Positions 17,148 to 26,120 of a stretch of 64,000 nucleotides of DNA are shown one piece after another. The translations under genes and the position numbers were made by a program. This DNA is from Desulfovermiculus sp041686195 (lineage in GTDB: Bacteria; Desulfobacterota; Desulfovibrionia; Desulfovibrionales; Desulfothermaceae), in contig JAWLEI010000003.1 in assembly GCA_041686195.1 (NCBI GenBank), positions 40,272 through 104,271 on the forward strand, given 5' to 3'. The notes under the pieces were generated by a model. It worked only from the letters and a program-made list of their open reading frames with translations, ran no database searches and was not told where the DNA came from. Position 1 is the first letter of the stretch. Each line of letters opens with the position of its first letter.

Positions 17148-18854
17148 ATGCAGAACAAGAGCGTAGGCCAGAGCCTCCAGGATTGGTTAGAGCTCAGTCA
17201 GGAGCAGATGGCAAATATGAAACGTCTGCAACGCGAAAAAGGTTTCGGTTTGCTCCGGGCAGCCTTTGATCTCGGCTTCCTGTCGGCGGAAGAATATGTG
17301 CGTTTTGCGGCTTCTCAATATCGATTGCCAGTGGTTCATCCCGGAGACTTGCAGGTGCCTGAGGAAGCCCGGCAGATTCTGCCCTTGGATGTTTGTCAAA
17401 AGTATAATTGCATCCCTTTCAAGCAGCAAGGAAAACATCTCCATCTGGCCATTGCCGAGCCGGATAATATCCTGGCCCAGGATGATATCCGGTTTATGAC
17501 CGGAATGGAAGTGGTGGTCCATGTGGCCGCGCCCATCTGGGTGCAGGAGGCCCTGGGCCTATTGGACAGCGAAGAACGCGGCCAGGATGAAAGAATATCA
17601 GAGACCCTGGCCGAGTTCGATGGGCAGGATCTGGCCTGGGAGCAAACTGAAAGGAGGGAATCAGAAGAGGCCTCTCTTCTGGAGGAAGCCAATCAGGGAC
17701 CGGTGGTCAAGATGGTCAATATGCTGATAATGGACGCCATCCGCAAAAAGGCTTCAGATGTGCATATTGAAAGCTATGAGAAGCTGTTTCGGGTCCGTTA
17801 TCGACTGGACGGAGTGCTGCGGGAGATCATGCGCCCGCCCCTGGGCATGCAGGCGGCCTTGATTTCCAGAATCAAGATTATGGCTCATCTCAATATCGCG
17901 GAAAAGCGCCTGCCCCAGGACGGGCGGATCAAAGTCAGGACTCCTGGAGGCAGCGAAGCCGAGTTCCGGGTATCGATTCTGCCCACCTTGTTTGGGGAAA
18001 AGGTGGTCCTGCGCTATCTGGACACCGCCTCTGTACAGGTGGATATGGCCAAGCTGGGCCTGGAGCCGCAAACATTGCACCTGCTGCACAAGATCGTACG
18101 CAGTCCGCACGGGATTTTTCTGGTCACCGGTCCCACCGGCAGCGGAAAGACAACGACTTTGTACTCAGTCCTCAAGGAATTAAACACCGAGGGAGTGAAC
18201 ATCGCCACTGTGGAGGACCCGGTGGAAGTGACTCTTTGCGGGGTGAACCAGGTGCAGATCAAGGAGAATATTGGACTTGGCTTTTCCTCTGTACTGCGCT
18301 CCTTTTTGCGTCAGGACCCGGATATCATCCTGGTAGGGGAAATCAGGGACGCGGAAACGGCTCAGATTGCGGTCAAAGCAGCCTTGACCGGCCATCTGGT
18401 CCTGTCTACTCTGCACACCAATGATGCCCCGAGTACGGTGAACAGGTTGCTGAACATGGAAGTAGAAGGGTTCATGCTGGCCTCCGCCTTGCGCGGGATC
18501 CTGGCTCAGCGCCTGGTGCGCACTCTGTGTCCAGAATGCAAAAAAAACATAGCTGGAGATCATGCCAGGCTGGAGCGTTTAGGACTTCAGGGGCAGGATC
18601 ATTCGGAGATATTTGAACCCATTGGGTGTCCAAAGTGCCACCAGAGCGGCTATAAAGGACGGACCGGAGTCTATGAATGCCTGGAGGTGACCCCAAAGAT
18701 GCAGCAACTCATTGAGAACCAGGCCAGCCTGCCGGATATTCGCAGTCAAGCCCGGCACCAGGGTATGCAGACTCTGCGCCAAAGCGCAGTGAACAAACTC
18801 GTTCAGGGCATGACTTCGGTGGAGGAGGTCATACGTCTGACAGTGGAAGCTTAG
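17148..18854 (+). CDS. pilB: PilB/GspE-type secretion ATPase
   Basis: 568-residue hexameric ATPase that powers pilus or type II pseudopilus assembly at the inner membrane. An N-terminal MshEN-like domain (about 1-150) precedes the ATPase. Walker A is GPTGSGKTTT, the Asp box is in IATVEDPVE, Walker B is in DPDIILVGEIRD, and the His box is TGHLVLSTLHTNDAPS. A tetracysteine zinc site CPEC...CPKC lies near the C-terminus. The next gene is the matching platform protein. No pilin or secretin lies nearby, so PilB versus GspE is not decided. Confidence 0.9.
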   Translation: MQNKSVGQSLQDWLELSQEQMANMKRLQREKGFGLLRAAFDLGFLSAEEYVRFAASQYRLPVVHPGDLQVPEEARQILPLDVCQKYNCIPFKQQGKHLHLAIAEPDNILAQDDIRFMTGMEVVVHVAAPIWVQEALGLLDSEERGQDERISETLAEFDGQDLAWEQTERRESEEASLLEEANQGPVVKMVNMLIMDAIRKKASDVHIESYEKLFRVRYRLDGVLREIMRPPLGMQAALISRIKIMAHLNIAEKRLPQDGRIKVRTPGGSEAEFRVSILPTLFGEKVVLRYLDTASVQVDMAKLGLEPQTLHLLHKIVRSPHGIFLVTGPTGSGKTTTLYSVLKELNTEGVNIATVEDPVEVTLCGVNQVQIKENIGLGFSSVLRSFLRQDPDIILVGEIRDAETAQIAVKAALTGHLVLSTLHTNDAPSTVNRLLNMEVEGFMLASALRGILAQRLVRTLCPECKKNIAGDHARLERLGLQGQDHSEIFEPIGCPKCHQSGYKGRTGVYECLEVTPKMQQLIENQASLPDIRSQARHQGMQTLRQSAVNKLVQGMTSVEEVIRLTVEA

Positions 18855-18880
18855 GGGTGGACAACACTTGAGGAGGGGCG

Positions 18881-20089
18881 ATGCCCATCTTTATTTACAA
18901 GGCTGTGAATCGGGCCGGGCGAAAGGTCAAGGGGGATCTGGACGCTCCCAGTCTGGATATGGCTAAAAATGTCCTGCAGCGCCGAGGATATACGCAGATC
19001 AAGGTCAAGCCCAAACCCAAGGATCTGCTGGAAGGCACTTTTTTGGAAAAAAATGTCACTTCCCGGGACATGGTCGTCTTTTCCCGCCAGTTTGCAACCA
19101 TGATCAATTCCGGAGTGCCTATCCTGCAGGCTCTGCAGGTGATGTGTGAACAAACCGAGAACAACAAGCTTCGGCGCACCCTTTACGAGGTGCGCAATGA
19201 GGTGGAGGGCGGGAGTTCTTTGTCTGAAGCCCTGGGCAGACATAAAGGGGTTTTCGACGCTTTGTATACCAATATGGTCCATGCCGGTGAGACCGGGGGG
19301 GTCTTGGACCTTGTTTTGGATCGTCTGGCCGAGTATATCGAAAAGGCGGCCAATCTCAAATCAAAGGTCAAAGGGGCCATGATCTATCCGGCTGTGGTCA
19401 CTGTGGTTGCCATTGCCGTGATTGCCATTATCCTTGTCTTCGTCATCCCTACTTTTGAAAGCATGTTTGCTGATTTCGGCGGGGTCCTGCCTTTGCCAAC
19501 CCAGGTGGTCATCGATCTCAGCCGCTGGGTCAAGGGCAATATCTTGCTCCTTATTGGCGCAGTCATTATTGCCGCTCTGGTGTTGCGGATGGTTTATGCC
19601 TGGGAAAAGGGCCGGATCCTCATTGATCGCTGGATGCTTTTTGTTCCTCTGTTCGGCCCGCTGCTGCGAAAGGTCGCAGTGGCCCGATTCAGCCGGACTT
19701 TGAGCACTATGGTCTCCAGTGGAGTGCCTATCTTATATGCCCTGGACATTGTGGCCAAAACTTCCGGGAACAAGACTGTGGAACTTGGAGTGCAAAAGGC
19801 CATGCGCTCCATTTCCGAAGGGCAGACCCTGGCTGAACCCCTGGATGCCACCGGTGTCTTTCCGCCTATGGTCATTCATATGATTTCCATCGGCGAGACC
19901 ACTGGGGCCCTGGATTCCATGCTGGCTAAGATTGCCGACTTTTTTGATGATGAGGTAGATGTTGCTGTCGCTACCTTGACTTCCCTTATTGAACCCATCA
20001 TGATCGTATTTTTGGGTGTCGTGGTCGGTGGTTTGGTGGTCAGCATGTACCTGCCCATATTCAAGATTGCCGGAACAGTGGCTGGATGA
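18881..20089 (+). CDS. pilC: PilC/GspF-type inner-membrane platform protein
   Basis: 402-residue polytopic protein with two GspF domains. The first begins about residue 60 (SRQFATMINSGVPILQAL) and the second at about 270 (SRTLSTMVSSGVPILYAL). Three main membrane segments lie at about 165-190, 215-235 and 370-395. N-terminal FIYKAVNRAGRKVKGDLDA is typical of PilC. A GAGGAGGGG Shine-Dalgarno precedes the ATG, 26 bases after pilB. It couples the ATPase to the growing fibre. Confidence 0.92.
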   Translation: MPIFIYKAVNRAGRKVKGDLDAPSLDMAKNVLQRRGYTQIKVKPKPKDLLEGTFLEKNVTSRDMVVFSRQFATMINSGVPILQALQVMCEQTENNKLRRTLYEVRNEVEGGSSLSEALGRHKGVFDALYTNMVHAGETGGVLDLVLDRLAEYIEKAANLKSKVKGAMIYPAVVTVVAIAVIAIILVFVIPTFESMFADFGGVLPLPTQVVIDLSRWVKGNILLLIGAVIIAALVLRMVYAWEKGRILIDRWMLFVPLFGPLLRKVAVARFSRTLSTMVSSGVPILYALDIVAKTSGNKTVELGVQKAMRSISEGQTLAEPLDATGVFPPMVIHMISIGETTGALDSMLAKIADFFDDEVDVAVATLTSLIEPIMIVFLGVVVGGLVVSMYLPIFKIAGTVAG

Positions 20090-20197
20090 TGCCGAGGGCC
20101 GGGGATCGGAGGTCAGCACTCCCGCTGGCCGACCGTTATTAGTTGTTCCATATTTTTGTATGAAAACCAGTTAGCTTTGTATGCAAGGAGTTTGATT

Positions 20198-21223
20198 ATG
20201 CGTGGGGATGGATTGGTTGTCGCTGTGGCCGGGGCTACCGGAGCCGTTGGCCGGGAAATGCTAAAGATTCTGCATGAACGCCGGTTCCCCGCCCGTGAGG
20301 TTCGTGCCCTGGCTTCTTCCCGCTCAGCGGGATCAACTCTGCCGTATGGGGATGACGAGCTGAGAGTCCAGGAACTTGACGAAAATTCCTTTGCTGATGT
20401 GGATCTGGCCCTGTTCTCAGCAGGGGGGGATACCTCCAAAAAATTCGCCCCTGTTGCAGCCCGGGCCGGATGCGTGGTGGTGGATAATTCCAGTGCCTGG
20501 CGAATGGATCCGGAAGTTCCCCTGGTCGTGCCTGAGGTCAATCCCCAGGCCTTGGAGGGACACAAGAACATTATCGCCAACCCCAACTGCTCCACCATTC
20601 AAATGGTGGTGGTCCTCAAGCCCATTTACGACACAGTTGGGATCACCCGGGTTGTGGTCTCTACCTATCAGGCGGTGTCTGGGAGTGGGCAAAAGGCCAT
20701 TGAAGAGCTCCAGAACCAGGTTCGGGCCTTGTTTAACATGCAGGATCCGGCCTGTGAGGTCTATCCGCACCAAATCGCCTTTAACTGCCTGCCGCACATC
20801 GATGCCTTCCTGGATAATGAATATACCAGGGAGGAGATGAAGATGATTGATGAGACCACCAAGATCATGGGCGATGAGGACATTCGGGTCACGGCTACCA
20901 CTGTGCGGGTGCCTGTTTTTTACGGCCACAGTGAGTCGGTGAATATTGAGACCAAAAAGAAAATGAGCTCCAAAGAGGCCAGGGGACTGCTCAGTCAGGC
21001 CCCGGGAATTCGGGTTTTGGACAATCCCAGGGAGAATATCTATCCCCTGCCCATCGATGCCGCAGGCACGGATGAGACCTTTGTCGGGCGGATCCGGGAG
21101 GATTTGACCATTGAGAAAGGTTTGAATTTGTGGATTGTGGCCGACAATATTCGCAAAGGGGCGGCCTTGAATACAGTCCAGATCGGGGAGGAGCTGATCA
21201 ATCGCGGGCTTTTGGCCCGGTAG
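20198..21223 (+). CDS. asd: Asd, aspartate-semialdehyde dehydrogenase
   Basis: 341-residue NADPH-dependent enzyme converting aspartyl phosphate to aspartate semialdehyde for lysine/DAP, threonine and methionine. The Rossmann motif is VAGATGAVGREML, the active-site Cys is in NPNCSTIQMV, and the catalytic His is in VPVFYGHSESVN. AAGGAG precedes the ATG; an upstream TTG frame exists but lacks support. No lysine riboswitch is recognisable upstream. Confidence 0.95.
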   Translation: MRGDGLVVAVAGATGAVGREMLKILHERRFPAREVRALASSRSAGSTLPYGDDELRVQELDENSFADVDLALFSAGGDTSKKFAPVAARAGCVVVDNSSAWRMDPEVPLVVPEVNPQALEGHKNIIANPNCSTIQMVVVLKPIYDTVGITRVVVSTYQAVSGSGQKAIEELQNQVRALFNMQDPACEVYPHQIAFNCLPHIDAFLDNEYTREEMKMIDETTKIMGDEDIRVTATTVRVPVFYGHSESVNIETKKKMSSKEARGLLSQAPGIRVLDNPRENIYPLPIDAAGTDETFVGRIREDLTIEKGLNLWIVADNIRKGAALNTVQIGEELINRGLLAR

Positions 21224-21315
21224 GACCTTGAAAAGGGGAGATGTTTCAGTGTTCAGCGCCGCCTCTGGCTGCGCGGCCGCCAGTTTGATCCGGGATGAAA
21301 CTGTTGTCTCAGAGG

Positions 21316-21423
21316 GACAGGGCTTGGGGTCAAGCCCGTCCTACTGAAAAGCCCGGCTCGTAGGTAGGCCGCCCTTGCCCCCAAGGGCTGGCCTCTTCAG
21401 GTTAAAAACTTGTTTCATACGAG
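21316..21423 (+). repeat. Dispersed repeat family 1, copy 2
   Basis: Contains GGGCTTGGGGTCAAGCCCGT, TAGGTAGGCCGCCCTTGCCC and AAGGGCTGGCC and ends in TTGTTTCATACGAG. These are the same ordered blocks as in the ntrY-ntrX gap, in the opposite orientation. No protein-coding signal seen. Confidence 0.75.
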
Positions 21424-21461
21424 CTTTGCCGCTGACAGCAGCCGCCAGGTTGATCGAGAAA

Positions 21462-21659
21462 GAAACAGACCAGGAGGGCTGGGCTTGGGGTCAAGCCCGC
21501 CCTACTGGAGGAGTAGCAGGAGCCACCCTTGCCTTCTAAGGCAGGTGCGTATTGAGATAATAATGGAGTCAGGGCTTCGGGACTAAGGAAGCACCACCAG
21601 TAGGCCGCCCTTGACCCCAAGGGCAGGCCCTCTTCAGGGTAAAATCAGTTTCATACGAG
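21462..21659 (+). repeat. Dispersed repeat family 1, copy 3 (with internal insertion)
   Basis: Opens with GAGGGCTGGGCTTGGGGTCA and CAAGCCCGCCCTACT and ends with AGTAGGCCGCCCTTGACCCC, AAGGGCAGGCC and GTTTCATACGAG. About 90 extra bases separate the two halves compared with the other copies. The two halves of this copy and copy 2 together fill most of the 500-base gap after asd. Confidence 0.7.
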
Positions 21660-21680
21660 TCCCGCCATGGCGGGACCTTC

Positions 21681-21699
21681 GGCAAATCTGAGATATTTT
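21681..21699 (+). repeat. Dispersed repeat family 2, diverged copy
   Basis: GGCAAATCTGAGATATTTT differs by one base from the 3' part of the family-2 repeat at 12.4 and 58.8 kb. It lies directly after a CCCGCCATGGCGGG palindrome and the family-1 end block, so the two families abut here. Confidence 0.55.
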
Positions 21700-21736
21700 T
21701 GCCCCAAAGGGACCAAAAAAATTGAAGGACTTTACT

Positions 21737-22687
21737 GTGCCGGAACAGGAAACAACCCAGAAATACATCCAGCGTCTGCTGAATACATATCGCCCGGGGC
21801 TGGAAGATATTCTGGCCTTTTATGATCACCGGATCGGGATTTTAGCCCCTGACCCCAGGCTGATGCTCATTCCCCTGGATGATCATCTGGTTCACCGGGG
21901 AGACGGGATTTTTGAGACCTTAAAGTTCGAGCATTCTCGTTTATATCAGCTTGATGCCCATATCATGCGCATGCAGTCCTCAGCTCAGGCCATCTTTGTG
22001 CAACCCCCTTGCTCCTGGAAGCGGGTGCAGGAGCTGACCCTGGAGGTGGCTGCGGGCGCAGGAACTGAGTCCGGCCTGGTCAGCCTGTTTATAGGCCGGG
22101 GTCCGGGAGGGTTGGGCATAGACCTTCGGGAATGCCTGGAACCCAGCCTGTACATCGTGGTCCGCAGGCTGCATCCCAGACCAGCCGAGGTTTGGGAACA
22201 AGGAGTTACTGCGGTCAAGGTGAATACCCCGGCCAAACAGGGGTATTTATCTCAGATCAAGAGTGTGGATTATCTGCCGAATGTACTCATGAAGCGGGAA
22301 GCTGTGCTTCAGGGGGCAGATTTTCCCATGTGTTTTGATGAAATGGGGTATCTGGCAGAGGGAGCCACAGAAAATGTGTGCCTGGTCAGCCGGACCGGGG
22401 AAATCGTGGTTCCGGAATTCAGGCAGGCCCTGCGGGGCACGACTCTGATGCGGGCTCTTGAACTGGTGGAAGGGAATATTCCTGTTGTTTTTCGGCCGGT
22501 CCATGAACAAGATATCCTGGAAGCCAGAGAAGTGATCGTCCTGGGGACCAGTTTTGATGCCTTAAGCGTGGTTCGGTACAACCAGAAACCAATACACGAT
22601 GTCCGCCCTGGTCCAGTGGCCCAACGTCTGCGGGAAAGTCTGCGCAGGGATCTGATCCAAAACGGCACTTTTTTGGACCCAGAATAG
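21737..22687 (+). CDS. Class IV PLP-dependent aminotransferase (BCAT / aminodeoxychorismate lyase-like)
   Basis: About 316-residue fold-type IV PLP enzyme. HRGDGIFETLKFEHSRLYQLDAH is the N-terminal signature, the PLP lysine is in SQIKSVDYLPN, and EGATENVCLV binds the cofactor phosphate. It could be a branched-chain or D-amino-acid aminotransferase or an aminodeoxychorismate lyase; motif content alone does not decide. Start: GTG with GAAGGA about 8 bases upstream is preferred over TTG at 21722, which lacks a Shine-Dalgarno. No ATG lies nearby. Confidence 0.82.
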   Translation: MPEQETTQKYIQRLLNTYRPGLEDILAFYDHRIGILAPDPRLMLIPLDDHLVHRGDGIFETLKFEHSRLYQLDAHIMRMQSSAQAIFVQPPCSWKRVQELTLEVAAGAGTESGLVSLFIGRGPGGLGIDLRECLEPSLYIVVRRLHPRPAEVWEQGVTAVKVNTPAKQGYLSQIKSVDYLPNVLMKREAVLQGADFPMCFDEMGYLAEGATENVCLVSRTGEIVVPEFRQALRGTTLMRALELVEGNIPVVFRPVHEQDILEAREVIVLGTSFDALSVVRYNQKPIHDVRPGPVAQRLRESLRRDLIQNGTFLDPE

Positions 22688-22742
22688 GTAAGATCTTCTA
22701 TGCTCGTGCATTCTGGGCAGACAATCCTCCCTGAGCTATGAT

Positions 22743-25277
22743 TTGCACACAGTGAATCCCTTATCCCCGGATCCTGATACCCGGTCACGCCAGGCCGGGA
22801 GGCGTAAATTGCGCTGGATTGTTTTGGTCCTGGCCACGCTGACTATTCTGGTAGCCGCTGCCGGCGGATACCTGATCTATGTATCCTTGCGCCATGCTGC
22901 CTTCCAAGAGGCAGAGAGGCAATGCGTGACCAATGTGGAAATGGTTAAGCGCTCTCTGGATGCCAGACTCTCTGAGCATATCAAACCGGTGCGGGCCATG
23001 GCCCGCATGCAGGAGTTGAGTCAGGCCCTGACTTCTGGATCAGACGAGGCGCTTCAAGCAGCCAATGAGATCCTGGACACCTTTCAAGCCTCGCTGCAAG
23101 CCGATGTCTGCTACCTCTTAAATGATTCCGGAATAACCGTTGCGTCCAGCAACCGCTTAGAGGCCAACAGCTTTGTGGGCCAGGATTTTGGATTCCGTCC
23201 CTATTTTCAAAAAGCTCTGGCCGGCACTCCGCAGGCGTATATGGCTTTGGGAGTGATTTCGGGCAAACGCGGGGTATATTACAGTGCCCCGGTTATGAGC
23301 CGGGACAAAGAGACGCCTGCAGGCGTGGCAGTCATCAAGGCATCTATCGATTTCATAGAATCCGAGCTGCTCACAGGCTCCAACCAGCTCTTCCTGGTCC
23401 ACTCGCCAGAGGGTATTGTTTTCATCACCAACAACCGCCCCTGGCTGTATACCTCCATAGAGCATCTTGATTTGGAACAGAGAGCCGGGTTGCGCCGCAG
23501 TCAGCAATTTGGTCCCGGGCCATGGAAATGGTCCGGGCTGCAGATAGATTCCAGATCAGCCACAGACCAAGACGGGACCTCGTATTTGATCTACAGACGG
23601 TCCCTGGAGAACTTTGCGGACTGGGGGCTCGTCTATCTGCACGATCAGCAGGCCTTGGTCCAAAAAGTCCAGCACTCTTTGATCCGGGTCACTGGTCCTT
23701 TTGCCTTTGGCGTGTGCTTCCTGATCGGGATAGCAGTCCTCTTCCTCTATCGCAGGGCGAGCAAGGAAATTATTCGCCGCTCGGAGCTGGAAAAGGAACT
23801 CCGCGAAAATGAAAGCAAATACCGCTCCATTTATCATAAGACCCCGGCCATGCTGCATTCTATTGACGATCAATACCATCTGGTCAGTGTCAGCGATTAT
23901 TGGCTGGAAGCGACCGGCTATGCACGACACGAGGTGATCGGCCGCAAGCTGACCGAGTTTTTCACCCCTGAATCCAGGCAGCTGGCAGAAACGATCATTT
24001 TGCCCCGTTTTTTCAAGCGGGGACTGAGTAAGGAAGTCCCTTATAAGTTTATCAAAAAAAACGGGGAGATAATGGACATTCTCCTTTCCTGCCACGGCAT
24101 CCGTGATGAGCTGGGAAAGATAGAACGTACTCTGGCTATTTCTGTAGATGTGACGGCCAGAAACAGGGCCCAGGAAGAGCTCAAAAGGGCTAAAGAGAAG
24201 CTGAGCCAGTATTCCCGGGACCTGGAAAAACTGGTCAATAAGAGATCGCGGGAAATGTCCGGGATTCTTAAATATACTCCAGCAGTGATTTATATCAAGA
24301 ACCGCAATGGCGAGTATCAATTGATAAATGACCGTTTTGAAAAACTTTTTCACGTAAGCAAAGAGGATATACTGGGAAAAAGGGATGAGGATCGTTTGCC
24401 CATGGCTGTGGCCAGTCAGCTGCGATCCAACGATCTGCAGGTCTTAAAAACTGAAACCGAGTGCCAGTTTACGGAATGGGTGCGCCAGGCTGACGGCCTG
24501 CATACCTATCTTTCGGTTAAGTTTCCCATCTACGGTGAAGATCAATCCGTGGTAGGGGTTTGCGGTATTTCCACTGATATAACGGAACTGCAAAAGACCC
24601 AGGACAAGTTGCGGCGTTTGTCAGCCAGTATCCTTGAAAATCAGGAAAGGGAGCGGGCAGCCCTGTCCAGAGAACTGCACGACGAGTTGGCTCAGATGCT
24701 CACCGCATTGCGCATGGATGCGGTATGGCTGGAGAAGCGCCTGACGGACAAAGATGAGAAGGGCGTCAGGCGGGCCACCATAATGCGTCAGCTGGTGGAT
24801 AAGACCATAGATGAGGTCCGAAATATGGCCTATCAGCTTCGTCCGGGAGTCCTGGACAATCTGGGGCTCATGGATGCCCTGGATTCCCTGGTCCAGGACT
24901 TCAGGGGCCGAAGCAAGTGGACTTGCATGTTTTACGCCAGCTCGTGCCCGGAGGTAGATTCTCCGATGGCCACTGCAGTTTACCGAATTGTGCAGGAAGG
25001 ATTGACTAATGCTCTGCGTCATGCCCAGGCCGTAAATGTCACTGTTTCTGTTGGCACCGAGGATCAAAATACTTTGGTGGTGGAAATTGTTGACGATGGG
25101 GTTGGTTTTGAATATCGACCAGAAGATAGCGGGCAGGGGTTTGGCCTCACCGGCATGCAGGAGAGGGCCAATCTGGTAGGGGGGAGGATTGTGTTTGATT
25201 CCAGCCCGGGAAAGGGGACGCGAATAACCTGCCGGTTCCCACTTAATATTTCCCGGATCACAGAGCCCCGGCTCTGA
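22743..25277 (+). CDS. Cache-PAS-PAS sensor histidine kinase (NarL-type, HisKA_3)
   Basis: About 844-residue membrane kinase. A signal anchor (about 27-48) and a second membrane helix (about 318-338) enclose an extracytoplasmic Cache-like sensor (LNDSGITVASSN, GKRGVYYSAPV). Two PAS domains follow (about 355-480 and 510-625). The HisKA_3 box is ERAALSRELHDELAQMLTALR with the phospho-acceptor His, and the HATPase domain has VEIVDDGVGF and GFGLTGMQERA. Cache domains of this kind often bind small organic ligands. It pairs with the LuxR-type regulator downstream. The start (TTG here, GTG at 22752) is uncertain. Confidence 0.87.
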   Translation: MHTVNPLSPDPDTRSRQAGRRKLRWIVLVLATLTILVAAAGGYLIYVSLRHAAFQEAERQCVTNVEMVKRSLDARLSEHIKPVRAMARMQELSQALTSGSDEALQAANEILDTFQASLQADVCYLLNDSGITVASSNRLEANSFVGQDFGFRPYFQKALAGTPQAYMALGVISGKRGVYYSAPVMSRDKETPAGVAVIKASIDFIESELLTGSNQLFLVHSPEGIVFITNNRPWLYTSIEHLDLEQRAGLRRSQQFGPGPWKWSGLQIDSRSATDQDGTSYLIYRRSLENFADWGLVYLHDQQALVQKVQHSLIRVTGPFAFGVCFLIGIAVLFLYRRASKEIIRRSELEKELRENESKYRSIYHKTPAMLHSIDDQYHLVSVSDYWLEATGYARHEVIGRKLTEFFTPESRQLAETIILPRFFKRGLSKEVPYKFIKKNGEIMDILLSCHGIRDELGKIERTLAISVDVTARNRAQEELKRAKEKLSQYSRDLEKLVNKRSREMSGILKYTPAVIYIKNRNGEYQLINDRFEKLFHVSKEDILGKRDEDRLPMAVASQLRSNDLQVLKTETECQFTEWVRQADGLHTYLSVKFPIYGEDQSVVGVCGISTDITELQKTQDKLRRLSASILENQERERAALSRELHDELAQMLTALRMDAVWLEKRLTDKDEKGVRRATIMRQLVDKTIDEVRNMAYQLRPGVLDNLGLMDALDSLVQDFRGRSKWTCMFYASSCPEVDSPMATAVYRIVQEGLTNALRHAQAVNVTVSVGTEDQNTLVVEIVDDGVGFEYRPEDSGQGFGLTGMQERANLVGGRIVFDSSPGKGTRITCRFPLNISRITEPRL

Positions 25278-25314
25278 AGATTTGCTCATGAGAGCAGGAT
25301 GTAAGGAACATCCT

Positions 25315-25965
25315 ATGACTTATTCCATGAAACCCATCCGGATTCTTTTGGCTGATGACCACAGCATAGTGCTGGATGGCTTGAAGCGTATTCTTGAAGA
25401 TTGTGATGATCTGGAAGTTGTGGCTGAGGCCGGCAGTGGGAAGCAGGCCGTGCGTATGGCCATGGAGAAACGTCCGGATGTAGCAGTGGTCGATATTTCC
25501 ATGCCGGGCATGGACGGGCTGGAAGTTCTGGCCAGGCTCAAGGATCAGGCTGATGAGATCCCGGTGATCATCCTCACTATGTATGAGGAAGAACAATACA
25601 TGTTCCGGGCTATAGAGGCCGGGGCCAGGGGATATATCACCAAACGTTCTGCGCCTGATCAACTGGTACATGCTGTGCGTCGGGTGGTGGCCGGCAAACG
25701 TTATATTCCCCAAGAGATGGCCGAGGCCATGGCCGGCCGGTTGTCCCAGGGAAGTGAGAGCCGTTCCTTGCTTGACTCTTTGTCCACCAGAGAACTGCAG
25801 GTCCTGCGGGAGCTGGCCCTGGGATCAACAAACAAAGAGATTGCCAGTACCTATGACCTCAGTGTCAAGACTGTGGACACCTATCGACTGCGCTTGTTGA
25901 GAAAGCTCAATCTGCGCAACAATGTCGATCTTTCCAGATTTGCCATGCAGCATAAACTGCTGTAA
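25315..25965 (+). CDS. NarL/LuxR-type response regulator
   Basis: 216-residue regulator. The receiver domain has the phospho-acceptor Asp in VAVVDISMPGMDGLEV and Lys in ITKRSAPDQLV. The C-terminal LuxR helix-turn-helix is LSTRELQVLRELALGSTNKEIA...SVKTVDTYRLRLL. AAGGA precedes the ATG; an upstream TTG adds only unsupported residues. It is the cognate partner of the kinase just upstream and may regulate the decarboxylase genes that follow, which is inference. Confidence 0.93.
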   Translation: MTYSMKPIRILLADDHSIVLDGLKRILEDCDDLEVVAEAGSGKQAVRMAMEKRPDVAVVDISMPGMDGLEVLARLKDQADEIPVIILTMYEEEQYMFRAIEAGARGYITKRSAPDQLVHAVRRVVAGKRYIPQEMAEAMAGRLSQGSESRSLLDSLSTRELQVLRELALGSTNKEIASTYDLSVKTVDTYRLRLLRKLNLRNNVDLSRFAMQHKLL

Positions 25966-26120
25966 AAACTTTGGCAGCCAGGGTCTGAATGCTTCCTCCT
26001 GTCAGAAATATTCTGACTCGATGATCAGATTTCTACCGATTTTCAAAAACACAGGTCCGAAGATATCCAGTATAGACACTATAGTGAAACGAGAGTTTCG
26101 AACCAGGACAGGGAGTAACC

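Noticed and set aside
20090..20197. Lysine riboswitch before asd
   Set aside because: Gap too short and no recognisable junction motifs.
21402..21829. Minus-strand open frames in the spacer before the aminotransferase
   Set aside because: They are translations of dispersed repeats; the same peptide piece (ISDLP) recurs wherever repeat family 2 occurs.
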